NCBI GenBank assembly: GCA_018267615.1
Contig: JAFDYD010000038.1
Span: forward strand, 63,148 to 103,263
DNA: 40,116 bases
Reading direction: 5' to 3'
Source of the DNA: Bacteroidota bacterium
GTDB taxonomy: Bacteria > Bacteroidota > Bacteroidia > Chitinophagales > Chitinophagaceae
The translations under genes and the position numbers were made by a program. The notes under the pieces were generated by a model that made no database searches, was not told where the DNA came from, and saw nothing but the letters and a program-made list of their open reading frames with translations. Positions 25,169 to 33,627 of this stretch are shown one piece after another (the first letter of the stretch is position 1; each line of letters starts with the position of its first letter).

Positions 25169-26485
25169 ATGAAATTAACCGTCTATTTATTATTGATTTT
25201 CTTTTTACAGATTGATATCGCCAATGCACAAAAAACAGATTCTTTGCTGCGCGATGCCAACTTACAAAATTGCGTTCAGTATGCATTGAAGCATCAGCCG
25301 GCCGTAAATCAATCATTGATCGATGAACAGATAACAGACCGCGAAATAAAAAGTAAACTTGCAGACTGGTTGCCACAGCTGAACCTCAATGCAAATTATC
25401 AGAATAATTTTCACCTCCAGTCAGCACAATTCGGTGCCCAGCTGATCAATATCGGCACTTATAATTCCTCAAGTGCACAGTTCGCGCTGACACAAACTAT
25501 TTTCAACCGTGATGTGCTGCTGGCAAAAACAAGTGAGAAAGATGTCAGAACCGGAGCCAAACAACTTACGACAAATACCAGGATTTATGTTGCAGCAAAT
25601 GTTACTAAAGCATTTTATGATGTGTTATTGTCTATAAAAAAGATAGAGTTACTCGATGAGGATATTGTTTTGTTGGATAGAAGCATGAAAGATGCATATA
25701 ATCAATATAAAGGCGGGCTTGTCGATAAAACCGATTATCAACGTGCAACCATTGCGCTCAACAATTCAAAGGCACAGAAAAAAAATGGGGAAGAGGAGTT
25801 AAAAATTAAATATGCTACACTGAAATTATTGATGAGTTATCCGCCGGGGGAAGAATTGCATTTGGTATATGACAGTTTACAGTTAGCAAATGAGGCAGCG
25901 GCTGTTGACACGCTGGAAAATTTGAATTTGAATAACAGGATCGAATACCAGTTGATGCTTACTCAGAAGAAACTACAGGAAGCAAATATCAAATATTATA
26001 AATGGGGGTTTTTGCCTTCACTTTCTGCATTCGGACAATATAATTTCAATTACCTGAACAACGAATTCAGTAAACTGTATTCTCAAAATTATCCTAACTC
26101 TTACGCTGGGCTCTCTTTGAGTTTTCCGATATTCCAGGGAACAAAACGTATACAACAATTACGGATAGCGCAACTGCAAATGAAAAGACTCGATTATGAT
26201 TTTGTTGCGCTCAGGGATTCTATCAGTGCCCAGTATACGCAGGCGCTGGCCGTATATAAATCTAACCTGACTAATTTCCAGGTGCAGCGAGAGAATCTCG
26301 CACTCGCAAAAGAAGTGTATGATATTATCCAGTTGCAATACAGGAGTGGTATCAAAACTTATCTTGATGTAGTAACCGCAAACAATGATTTATTTCTTGC
26401 GCAGATTAATTATACAAATGCCGTATACCAGGTACTCATCAACAAAGTTGATGTAGAACTCGCATTGGGAACGCTTCAATATTGA
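25169..26485 (+). CDS. tolC: TolC-family outer-membrane efflux protein
   Basis: This is the outer-membrane channel of a tripartite RND pump. The protein has 438 residues. Residues 1-21 are a signal peptide (ending DIANAQ). Two OEP repeats are visible by their long amphipathic helices; the conserved starts are NCVQYALKHQPAVNQS near residue 34 and NRIEYQLMLTQKKLQEANIKYYKW near residue 256. The later GLSLSFPIFQGTKR and VVTANNDLFLAQINYTNAVYQ are typical of the family. It is the first gene of an operon, with 20 bp to the next gene. Substrates are not readable. Confidence 0.93.
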   Translation: MKLTVYLLLIFFLQIDIANAQKTDSLLRDANLQNCVQYALKHQPAVNQSLIDEQITDREIKSKLADWLPQLNLNANYQNNFHLQSAQFGAQLINIGTYNSSSAQFALTQTIFNRDVLLAKTSEKDVRTGAKQLTTNTRIYVAANVTKAFYDVLLSIKKIELLDEDIVLLDRSMKDAYNQYKGGLVDKTDYQRATIALNNSKAQKKNGEEELKIKYATLKLLMSYPPGEELHLVYDSLQLANEAAAVDTLENLNLNNRIEYQLMLTQKKLQEANIKYYKWGFLPSLSAFGQYNFNYLNNEFSKLYSQNYPNSYAGLSLSFPIFQGTKRIQQLRIAQLQMKRLDYDFVALRDSISAQYTQALAVYKSNLTNFQVQRENLALAKEVYDIIQLQYRSGIKTYLDVVTANNDLFLAQINYTNAVYQVLINKVDVELALGTLQY

Positions 26486-26505
26486 ATTTAAAAAAGTAAG
26501 TTGAT

Positions 26506-27666
26506 ATGAAATATACAAAGCTTTGGATGGTTCTTTTAATAACCGGGATGACTTCTTGCGGCGGAAAAAATGATGCGGCGCAACAGAAAGCACCTCCGCC
26601 AGTGCCTGTAAATACCTTTACAATACAACCGGGCAGTGCTCTTTATTATGATCAATTTCCTGCAACCGTAACCGCGCTAAACCAGGTGGAAGTTCGTCCA
26701 CAGGTTTCCGGTTATATCACGGGAATATTTTTCACCGAAGGAACACACGTCAACAAAGGCGATAAATTATACACGATCGATCCGCAACAATATCTTGGTT
26801 CATACGAACAGGCGCAGGCTAACCTGAGTGTTGCAAAAGCAAATCTCGCAAAAGCGCAACAAGATGCCGACAGATACCAGGAATTGGCCGACAAGGATGC
26901 CATCGCACGGCAAACTTTGGATCATGCACTTGCAGATCTCGAAGCATCCAAAAAACAGGTGGATGCGGCAAAAGCAAATGTGAGTGCTGTTGAAACCAAT
27001 CTTCGTTATTCTGTGATCACCGCGCCTTTTAGTGGGACGATTGGGATATCGCAGGTAAAATTGGGTGCTTCTGTTTCACCCGGACAAACTCTGTTAAATA
27101 CGATTTCATCGGATGATCCGATTACTGTAGATGTAGCTGTCGATCAAAAACTAATTCCAAAATTTATTCAATTACAACAACAGAAAAATGTGATCGCCGA
27201 TTCAATTTTTTATATTGTTCTTGCAGATCAATCCAGATATCCTTATCCGGGTCATATTTATTTGATCGATCGGGCAGTGGATCCACAAACAGGCGCCATT
27301 CAGACAAGGCTGCAATTCCCAAATCCAAAAAAAGAATTGAAAGTCGGAATGACTTGTAATGTGTTTGTAAAAAATACTACCGGTGCACAGAGTATCCTGA
27401 TTCCCTACAAAGCAGTAACTGAGCAAATGGGCGAATTTTTTGTGTTCGTGGTGGGTGATAGCAATAAAGTGTCACAACATAAAATATTGCTCGGTCAGAG
27501 GATCAATGATAAAGTTGTAGTGAGAAATGGGTTGGAGATAAATCAACAGATTGTTATTGATGGAATGCAAAAATTGAGAGAAGGTTCAGTAGTGCAGCCT
27601 GCAGCTCCGAAACAAGATTCTACAAAAGTTGCAAGCGTTTCGCACGATTCAACAAAAGGAAAATAA
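26506..27666 (+). CDS. acrA: RND efflux periplasmic adaptor lipoprotein (AcrA/MexA type)
   Basis: The protein joins the inner-membrane pump to the TolC channel. It has 386 residues. The lipobox is MTSC (Cys19), so it is lipid-anchored in the periplasm. The lipoyl-like half motifs (QVEVRPQVSGYITGIFFTEG and SVITAPFSGTIGISQVKLG) flank a coiled-coil hairpin with ANLSVAKANLAKAQQDADRYQELADKDAIARQ-type heptads at about residues 105-165. A beta-barrel and membrane-proximal domain follow, and the end is a flexible tail with repeated DSTK. It lies between tolC and acrB with short gaps, forming one operon. Confidence 0.94.
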   Translation: MKYTKLWMVLLITGMTSCGGKNDAAQQKAPPPVPVNTFTIQPGSALYYDQFPATVTALNQVEVRPQVSGYITGIFFTEGTHVNKGDKLYTIDPQQYLGSYEQAQANLSVAKANLAKAQQDADRYQELADKDAIARQTLDHALADLEASKKQVDAAKANVSAVETNLRYSVITAPFSGTIGISQVKLGASVSPGQTLLNTISSDDPITVDVAVDQKLIPKFIQLQQQKNVIADSIFYIVLADQSRYPYPGHIYLIDRAVDPQTGAIQTRLQFPNPKKELKVGMTCNVFVKNTTGAQSILIPYKAVTEQMGEFFVFVVGDSNKVSQHKILLGQRINDKVVVRNGLEINQQIVIDGMQKLREGSVVQPAAPKQDSTKVASVSHDSTKGK

Positions 27667-27685
27667 TTTTTAACGGAAGAAGATT

Positions 27686-30600
27686 ATGATTGCAGATACT
27701 TTTATCAAAAGACCGATAACCGCGATTGTTATATCGATTGTGCTTGTTATGGTCGGCATATTGTCCTTGTTAAACTTGCCGGTCAGTCAGTATCCTGATA
27801 TCACACCACCAACGGTATCTGTTACTGGTAATTTTGTAGGAGCCGATGCGCAAACAGTGGAGCAGACAGTAACAACTCCTATAGAAACGCAAGTGAACGG
27901 TACTCCGGGTATGGCGTACATGCAGAGTAATAGTACCAACAATGGTCAGACTACAATCACTGTCACGTATGACGTAGGCGCCAATGTAAATATCGGTATG
28001 CTGGATGTACAGAACAGGGTAGGCATTGCTACACCTCAATTGCCGGACGAATTAAAAAGACTGGGCGTAATCACGCGCAAGAGAAATCCGAGCATTCTTC
28101 TGCTCGTTGCGATATACTCACCCCAAGGCACACACGCTGTTACCTTTTTGGATAACTACACAAATATTTTCGTGCGAGACGTTTTGTTGCGTGTGAAAGG
28201 CGTAGGAGATGTTTTTACGAGAGCTGATGACTTTAGTATGCGCATCTGGTTAAAGCCCGACAAACTGGCCCAATTGGGATTGACCGCGACAGATATTGTG
28301 AATGCGTTACAGGAACAAAACGTGCAGATCGCTGCAGGATCTGTCGGCACTCCTCCGCAAAATTCCGTGCAGGCTTTTGAATTTACTGTGGTTGCAAACA
28401 GCCGTCTTTCCACCGAACAGGAATTCGGAAACGTGATTGTGAGAAGCAATCCGCAAACCGGATCGATTGTTTATTTGAAAGATGTTGCGAGAGTGCAATT
28501 GGGAAAATTCAGTTATGCGAGTAATTCTTTTGTAGATGGAAAAAGGGCTTCTTATTTGTTGGTGTACCAGGCTCCGGGTAGTAATGCATTGGAAACAGCA
28601 AAAGGAATTTATGACGCCATGGACGAGTTAAGAAAATCTTTCCCAAAAGATGTTGACTATGTCGTTCCTTTCGAATCGGTTTCAGTAGTGCAGGTTTCCA
28701 TTCATGAAGTGGTGAATACTCTATTGATTGCTTTGGCGCTGGTAATCCTCGTCGTTTTTCTTTTCCTACAAAGCTGGCGTGCAACATTGATTCCGGTTTT
28801 GGCGATTCCAGTGTCGATTATCGCAACATTTATATTTTTTATACCACTGGATTTTACCATCAATACATTAACTCTTTTTGGTTTTGTGCTTGCGATTGGT
28901 ATTGTGGTGGATGATGCGATTGTTGTGGTGGAAGCGGTGCAACATTATATCGACACAGAAAAAATATCTGCAAAAGAGGCGACCGAAAAAGCGATGAAAG
29001 ATATTTCCGGTCCGGTAATCGCAATCGCATTGATTCTTGCAGCTGTTTTTGTACCAGTCGGATTTATTCCCGGGATAGTAGGAAGATTGTACCAGCAATT
29101 TGCGATCACCATTGCGATTTCTGTTTTGATTTCTGCCTTTGTTGCCTTGTCGCTTACTCCCGCATTATGTTCAATGCTATTAAAGCCAATGCATCTTGAT
29201 GAAAAATCAAAAGGTTTCAACTGGTTCTTTTACAAATTCAATTCATGGTTTGAACGGCTGGCTAGCAATTATACCAACAGCGTTTCTAAATGGATAAAAA
29301 AAGCTCCATATGTCATTATCTTACTGATATGCATATGCGTAGGCGCGTTCTTTTTATTCAGAGGTAAGCCAACAGGATTTATTCCGCAGGAAGACGAGGG
29401 CCGCTTATATATAACTTACGAACTACCGGAAGCATCTTCCACAACAAGAAGCCTGGCGACACTCGATAAACTGATGAAAATTATTGGTGAAACACCAGGT
29501 ATTCGTCACTACGCAGCATTGGGTGGATTGAATGCAATCACCTTTGCCGTTAAAGCCAATGGTGGAACTATTTTTACTTCTCTGCAGCCTTGGGATCAAC
29601 GAAAAGATAAATCGCTACAATTGAAAGGTATCATGGCAACGCTGCAACAAAAATTTGCTGCGATTAAGGAAGCTAATATTCTTGTGATCGCGCCTCCCGC
29701 GATTCCTGGGCTAGGTCAAACCGGCGGCTTCACTTTTGAATTGCAACAAAAAGAAAGCACAGATGATATCAATGCGTTTGAGCGTGTCGTGCGCAATTTT
29801 ATCGGAGAAGTAAATAAAAGGCCAGAGATTGGCAGAGCTTACACTTTCTTTACCGCGCGTACACCAGGATATCAACTGAATGTTGACAGAGAAAAATGTA
29901 AAAAGCTGGGCGTTTCCCTCGGGGATGTGTATAATACAATTCAAACTTATCTCGGAAGTGCCTATGTGAATGACCTTACCATCTATGGAAGAAATTTTCA
30001 CGTAGTTGCGCAGGCAGATACATCTTACCGTGGTGATATTAAAAACCTGGATCAATATTATGTTCGCAATTCTCAAGGCACGATGTTGCCTTTAAGCGGA
30101 TTGATTTCATATAAAGTAGTTGAGAGCGCACCACTGATCAGTCATTTTAATCTTTTCCGCACCGCAGAAATAAATGGTGATGCAAAAGCAGGCTATAGTA
30201 GCGGACAGGCATTGGAAGCATTGCGTGATGTCGCGGATAAATCATTACCTGCCGGATATGGTTACGAATTTGCCGGATTGAGCAGACAGGAAATAAAAGC
30301 CGGAAGCAGCACACTGATTATTTTTTCGTTATCGATTGTATTTGTATTCCTGTTTTTGGCTGCTTTGTATGAAAGCTGGCAAGTACCTTTCTCGGTATTG
30401 CTTGCTGTCCCGGTAGGTTTGTTGGGAGCAATTCTTACGCTGACACTTCTACCAAGCCTCGTCAACAATGTTTATGCGCAAATTGGTATGATTACATTGA
30501 TCGGATTGTCGGCGAAAAATGCAATTCTTATTGTTGAATTTGCAAAGGAGAGAGTAGATCGAGGAATGCCGATTATTGAATCTACACTTGCTGCTGTAAA

Positions 30601-30853
30601 ACTAAGGCTGCGACCAATATTGATGACTTCATTTGCATTTATATTGGGAGTGTTACCGCTCGCGCTGGCAACCGGCGCTGCGGCCGTTGCACGTTCGACT
30701 ATTGGTTGGACTGTACTCGGAGGGATGCTCGCGGCAACTTCTCTCGCTATATTTATTGTTCCTGTTTTGTTTGTTGTGATAACACGGTTGGTGTATAGCA
30801 AAGAAAAATTGGATCGATTAAAAGAACATGTTGCATCGGGATTGACCGAATAA
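27686..30853 (+). CDS. acrB: RND efflux transporter, inner-membrane pump (AcrB type)
   Basis: This is the proton-driven pump of the tripartite complex. The protein has 1055 residues, the usual HAE1 length. The N-terminus FIKRPITAIVISIVLVMVGILSLLNLPVSQYPDI is the first membrane segment with the family motif. Twelve membrane segments and two large periplasmic loops can be laid out. The proton-relay aspartates are Asp409 and Asp410 in GIVVDDAIVVVEAVQ of TM4. QIGMITLIGLSAKNAILIVEFAKE in TM10-11 carries the conserved lysine. HAE1 pumps export hydrophobic drugs and bile-like compounds; this one's substrates are unknown. A long perfect palindrome follows 1 nt after the stop. Confidence 0.97.
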   Translation: MIADTFIKRPITAIVISIVLVMVGILSLLNLPVSQYPDITPPTVSVTGNFVGADAQTVEQTVTTPIETQVNGTPGMAYMQSNSTNNGQTTITVTYDVGANVNIGMLDVQNRVGIATPQLPDELKRLGVITRKRNPSILLLVAIYSPQGTHAVTFLDNYTNIFVRDVLLRVKGVGDVFTRADDFSMRIWLKPDKLAQLGLTATDIVNALQEQNVQIAAGSVGTPPQNSVQAFEFTVVANSRLSTEQEFGNVIVRSNPQTGSIVYLKDVARVQLGKFSYASNSFVDGKRASYLLVYQAPGSNALETAKGIYDAMDELRKSFPKDVDYVVPFESVSVVQVSIHEVVNTLLIALALVILVVFLFLQSWRATLIPVLAIPVSIIATFIFFIPLDFTINTLTLFGFVLAIGIVVDDAIVVVEAVQHYIDTEKISAKEATEKAMKDISGPVIAIALILAAVFVPVGFIPGIVGRLYQQFAITIAISVLISAFVALSLTPALCSMLLKPMHLDEKSKGFNWFFYKFNSWFERLASNYTNSVSKWIKKAPYVIILLICICVGAFFLFRGKPTGFIPQEDEGRLYITYELPEASSTTRSLATLDKLMKIIGETPGIRHYAALGGLNAITFAVKANGGTIFTSLQPWDQRKDKSLQLKGIMATLQQKFAAIKEANILVIAPPAIPGLGQTGGFTFELQQKESTDDINAFERVVRNFIGEVNKRPEIGRAYTFFTARTPGYQLNVDREKCKKLGVSLGDVYNTIQTYLGSAYVNDLTIYGRNFHVVAQADTSYRGDIKNLDQYYVRNSQGTMLPLSGLISYKVVESAPLISHFNLFRTAEINGDAKAGYSSGQALEALRDVADKSLPAGYGYEFAGLSRQEIKAGSSTLIIFSLSIVFVFLFLAALYESWQVPFSVLLAVPVGLLGAILTLTLLPSLVNNVYAQIGMITLIGLSAKNAILIVEFAKERVDRGMPIIESTLAAVKLRLRPILMTSFAFILGVLPLALATGAAAVARSTIGWTVLGGMLAATSLAIFIVPVLFVVITRLVYSKEKLDRLKEHVASGLTE

Positions 30854-30854
30854 T

Positions 30855-30915
30855 AAAAAATCATATAATAAAAAAGGGTTGAAATTTTCAACCCTTTTTT
30901 ATTATATGATTTTTT
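30855..30915. terminator. 61-bp perfect palindrome, bidirectional terminator
   Basis: Two 30-nt arms pair without a mismatch around base 30885. The core GGGTTGAAA/TTTCAACCC is flanked by A6 on the left and T6 on the right, so it reads as an intrinsic terminator from both strands. The stem then continues outwards through ATAT-rich sequence to A6/T6 ends, well beyond what termination requires. It sits between the stop of acrB (30853) and that of the convergent lipoprotein gene (30924). Confidence 0.9.
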
Positions 30916-30923
30916 CTTTCTGT

Positions 30924-31838
30924 TTAGTTCAAGGTTACTTGTTTTACCCAATTGCCCACAGTGATCGTCGCCTGGTTATCGCAGGTTCCGCTTCCGAAAT
31001 CAAGCGTACCGTTTATTTTCTTATTATAAGTAAACGAAATAACGCCTGATCCGATATTGTGGCAGGTATATGCTTTTGAAAGAATGGTAGTAATCGTTAC
31101 ATCAAGTGTGTTGCCGGCTGCAGAAGCAAAGCTGTTGCTGCCTTCAATGCTGTACACATCATCAGTTGGATCTGATGGAGTAGACATACCAGCAGTCATT
31201 TTAATTGTTTTGTCGCCCGAGTAAGTGTACCAATAAGTATTCGGGAAAGTAATTTTTCCTCCGGTTACTTTGGTGGTGAAAGAAATTCCATTTATCGTCG
31301 ACGTATTCGTAATGGAATATGTTCCTTCCAACTGGTAATCAAAAACAGAATAATTCTGAAAAGTTGCAGTGATTGTTGTTCCTGGGTTTAGAACTTTTCC
31401 AGAAATAGTGTAGGTGATTTTTCCTTTCCTGGTAACACCATCCGCACTCGTACATCCTGAACCAAAATCAACAACAAGTGTTTTTGGGAATGTAGTGTTA
31501 TCAGCCGGAGACATCGTGTAGATTGCACAAGTAAGTGAAGTAACTCCATTTACCGAAACACCGTTATGCACTCCATTTGTTTCAACAGTACCACGTGATG
31601 CCTGAGACGCCATGTATGCAATGTTGTTATCCGATCCGCCTTCGAGCGCCGTTTGCAATACATCATAGTATGCATTATCGGCAATCGCGGATGAACCCGA
31701 CATGGTTCCAGCGGTGCTATCATCGGTTCCACCACCGTTGTTGTTTGAGCTGCTATTGTCTTTTTTACAACCTGTACTTATCAGAGCAGTTACAATAAAT
31801 ACAGTGATCAGGGGCTTAAGGAAAGTCGTAATTTTCAT
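30924..31838 (-). CDS. Lipoprotein of unknown function
   Basis: The protein has 304 residues. A lipobox ends at ISTGC (Cys24), followed by a KKDN/Ser/Asn/Gly-rich linker (about residues 25-50). The rest is beta-rich with two DFGSG-C segments (VDFGSGCTSADGVTRKGKI near 124 and LDFGSGTCDNQATI near 279), which suggest two related halves. No enzymatic motif is seen. I know similar lipoproteins from Bacteroidota but no named family. It likely resides in the outer membrane. It is convergent with acrB. Confidence 0.8.
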   Translation of the reverse strand: MKITTFLKPLITVFIVTALISTGCKKDNSSSNNNGGGTDDSTAGTMSGSSAIADNAYYDVLQTALEGGSDNNIAYMASQASRGTVETNGVHNGVSVNGVTSLTCAIYTMSPADNTTFPKTLVVDFGSGCTSADGVTRKGKITYTISGKVLNPGTTITATFQNYSVFDYQLEGTYSITNTSTINGISFTTKVTGGKITFPNTYWYTYSGDKTIKMTAGMSTPSDPTDDVYSIEGSNSFASAAGNTLDVTITTILSKAYTCHNIGSGVISFTYNKKINGTLDFGSGTCDNQATITVGNWVKQVTLN

Positions 31839-32014
31839 AGTTTCTAGATTTTAGTATTTACCTTGTAATAACGTTTTTGCAAAGAAGATATTTCTTCTTT
31901 ATTGCGTAAAAAGGTTTCTTTTACAGTCTTTTCGATGAGTTTTTCGGAATTTGCTATTAAATTTTCTTTAATATTATTTTTTATACTTCAAAAAGAGCTT
32001 TTTATTCGTGCAAC

Positions 32015-32893
32015 ATGAAAAAAAATGTATTAGTTCCGATCGCACTGCTTGTCTCAACCCTGCTATTTTCCCAAAATAGGAATGCATTGCCGAATACACT
32101 GCTATGGAAAATAGCAGGGAAGGATATCAAGAAACCTTCTTACTTGTTTGGTACGATGCATATTTTGTGCGCAGAAGACGCAGTGCTAAGTGATAGTTTA
32201 AAAGCGGTTATCCATAACTGTGAGGACATATATTTTGAAATTGATTTAGGCGATTTTTCAGGTATGCTCAATTCGATGAAATATATGCGGATGAACGACA
32301 GTAAAAAGCTATCGGATCTATTGAGCGAGCAGGACTATAACAAAGTGAAATCTTATTTTGAAAATCACGGTGGCGCGGTTTTGCCATTTAGTATGCTCGA
32401 GCGTTTTAAGCCCTTATTGATTAGCAGCCTCATTGAAGAAAACGATCTTGATTGCAAAACAACCAATGGCATGGAGCTGGTTATTATGAAAGAAGCGCGT
32501 TCGGATCAAAAGAAAATAAACGGATTGGAGACCGCGGAATTTCAAGCAGGTTTGTTCGACAGTATTCCTTATGAAAAACAAGCGCGCGATCTTGTAAATT
32601 ATATCGACAGCGTGGCGATCTACAAAAAAATGACAAAAGATCTTGCGGCAGTTTATCACAACCAGGATCTTGGGAAAATAGAAGAGCTGACAGTTACCGG
32701 TGATGCCACCATCAGCAATTATCTTGATCTTTTACTGTATGGAAGAAACAGGAAATGGGTTACAATATTAGACTCACTTGTTCAGAAAAAATCCTTGTTG
32801 ATCGCAGTGGGAGCCGGGCATCTCCCCGGCGAACAAGGCGTGATTAATTTGTTGCGAAAAAAAGGATATGAGGTGACGCCGGTGAAAAATTAG
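32015..32893 (+). CDS. TraB/GumN-family protein
   Basis: The protein has 292 residues. A signal peptide (MKKNVLVPIALLVSTLLFSQ) is followed by the family start LLWKIAGKDIKKPSYLFGTMHI, whose GTMH motif holds conserved metal-binding residues. Near the C-terminus LLIAVGAGHLPGEQGVINLLRKKGYEV is the second GxGH signature. The family is related to Tiki-like metalloproteases, but the activity of most bacterial members is untested. It is probably periplasmic or membrane-associated. It ends 3 nt before a long perfect inverted repeat. Confidence 0.9.
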   Translation: MKKNVLVPIALLVSTLLFSQNRNALPNTLLWKIAGKDIKKPSYLFGTMHILCAEDAVLSDSLKAVIHNCEDIYFEIDLGDFSGMLNSMKYMRMNDSKKLSDLLSEQDYNKVKSYFENHGGAVLPFSMLERFKPLLISSLIEENDLDCKTTNGMELVIMKEARSDQKKINGLETAEFQAGLFDSIPYEKQARDLVNYIDSVAIYKKMTKDLAAVYHNQDLGKIEELTVTGDATISNYLDLLLYGRNRKWVTILDSLVQKKSLLIAVGAGHLPGEQGVINLLRKKGYEVTPVKN

Positions 32894-32895
32894 CA

Positions 32896-32994
32896 AATGT
32901 GAACCATGATTTTAAAGGATTCGCCTGATTAAACTGATTTGCAATTACAAAATCAGTTTAATCAGGCGAATCCTTTAAAATCATGGTTCACATT
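32896..32994. repeat. 99-bp element with perfect 45-bp inverted arms (GTGAAC family)
   Basis: The left arm (32896-32940) and right arm (32950-32994) are exact reverse complements around a 9-nt loop. The inward sequence begins AATGTGAACCATGATTTTAA, close to the GTGAACTTCTGAT end of the elements at 2343 and 39494. It fills the whole space between the convergent traB-like and ndk stops (2 nt and 4 nt left over). It may act as a terminator for both, but it lacks T tracts. Confidence 0.95.
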
Positions 32995-32998
32995 CGAA

Positions 32999-33415
32999 TT
33001 AAAATCTTTCCAATCCGCTAAAAAAGAAATCGGATTCTATAATTGCATTTTCATCGCTGTCGCTTCCATGAATTGCATTTTCTCCAACTGAAGCAGCATA
33101 TAATTTGCGAATAGTTCCTGCATCAGCTTTTGCCGGGTCAGTAGCGCCGATCAACAAACGAAAATCGGCAACCGCATTTTTCTTTTCGAGAACTGCAGCA
33201 ACGATCGGTCCGCTGCTCATGAATTCAACAAGTTCTCCAAAGAACGGTCTCGCTTTATGCACTGCATAAAATTCACCAGCTTTCTCGGGCGATAATTTTA
33301 TCATCTTCATTGCCACGATACGAAACCCTGCCTGGATAATTCTGTCAAGAATAGCACCGGAATGGCCTTTTGAAAAAGCATCCGGCTTGATCATTGTAAA
33401 AGTTCTGTTGCTCAT
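32999..33415 (-). CDS. ndk: Nucleoside diphosphate kinase
   Basis: This enzyme transfers phosphate among nucleoside di- and triphosphates. The protein has 138 residues, the usual length. The active-site histidine is His116 in NAIHGSDS, and TMIKPDAFSKGHSGAIL is the N-terminal signature. RPFFGELVEFMSSGP and GATDPAKADAGTIRK are intact. The start is supported by a perfect -7 box (TAACTTTG) 20 nt upstream. It is divergent from the DHH phosphoesterase. Confidence 0.97.
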   Translation of the reverse strand: MSNRTFTMIKPDAFSKGHSGAILDRIIQAGFRIVAMKMIKLSPEKAGEFYAVHKARPFFGELVEFMSSGPIVAAVLEKKNAVADFRLLIGATDPAKADAGTIRKLYAASVGENAIHGSDSDENAIIESDFFFSGLERF

Positions 33416-33435
33416 GATTCCTCTCTTTTGGGCGG

Positions 33436-33465
33436 CAAAGTTAAGGGATAAGGTGAAAGAAACAA
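33436..33465 (-). promoter_or_regulatory. Promoter of ndk
   Basis: On the minus strand TTG (complement of 33463-33465) and TAACTTTG (complement of 33436-33443) are 19 bp apart, a good -33/-7 pair. The -33 element touches the edge of the inverted repeat that starts at 33466. Confidence 0.6.
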
Positions 33466-33573
33466 GAACCTCAGATTGGAATGATTTGAATGATTTAATA
33501 TGTTATAGAACGTTCACAAAATATTTGAAAACTTTACATAGTAAATCATTCAAATCATTATAATCTGAAGTTC
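33466..33573. repeat. GTGAAC-family inverted repeat between divergent genes
   Basis: Arms 33466-33502 and 33537-33573 match at all but about four of 37 positions, both reading GAACYTCAGATT inward, then ATGATTTGAATGATTTA. The interior holds CGTTCACAAAATATTTGAAAA, close to GGTTCATAAAATTTGAAAA in the element at 2343, which shows common descent. It stands between two promoters, so termination cannot be its role here. Confidence 0.9.
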
Positions 33574-33583
33574 ACGACCTTAA

Positions 33584-33615
33584 TTTGGCCATTGGCCTTT
33601 AATTCCGCAACTTTG
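33584..33615 (+). promoter_or_regulatory. Promoter of the DHH phosphoesterase gene
   Basis: TTTG at 33584-33587 and CAACTTTG at 33608-33615 are 20 bp apart. The -7 box differs from consensus only in its first base. It lies 12 nt before the ATG at 33628 and rules out the TTG at 33592 as start. Confidence 0.5.
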
Positions 33616-33627
33616 CAGCCGTTTTAC

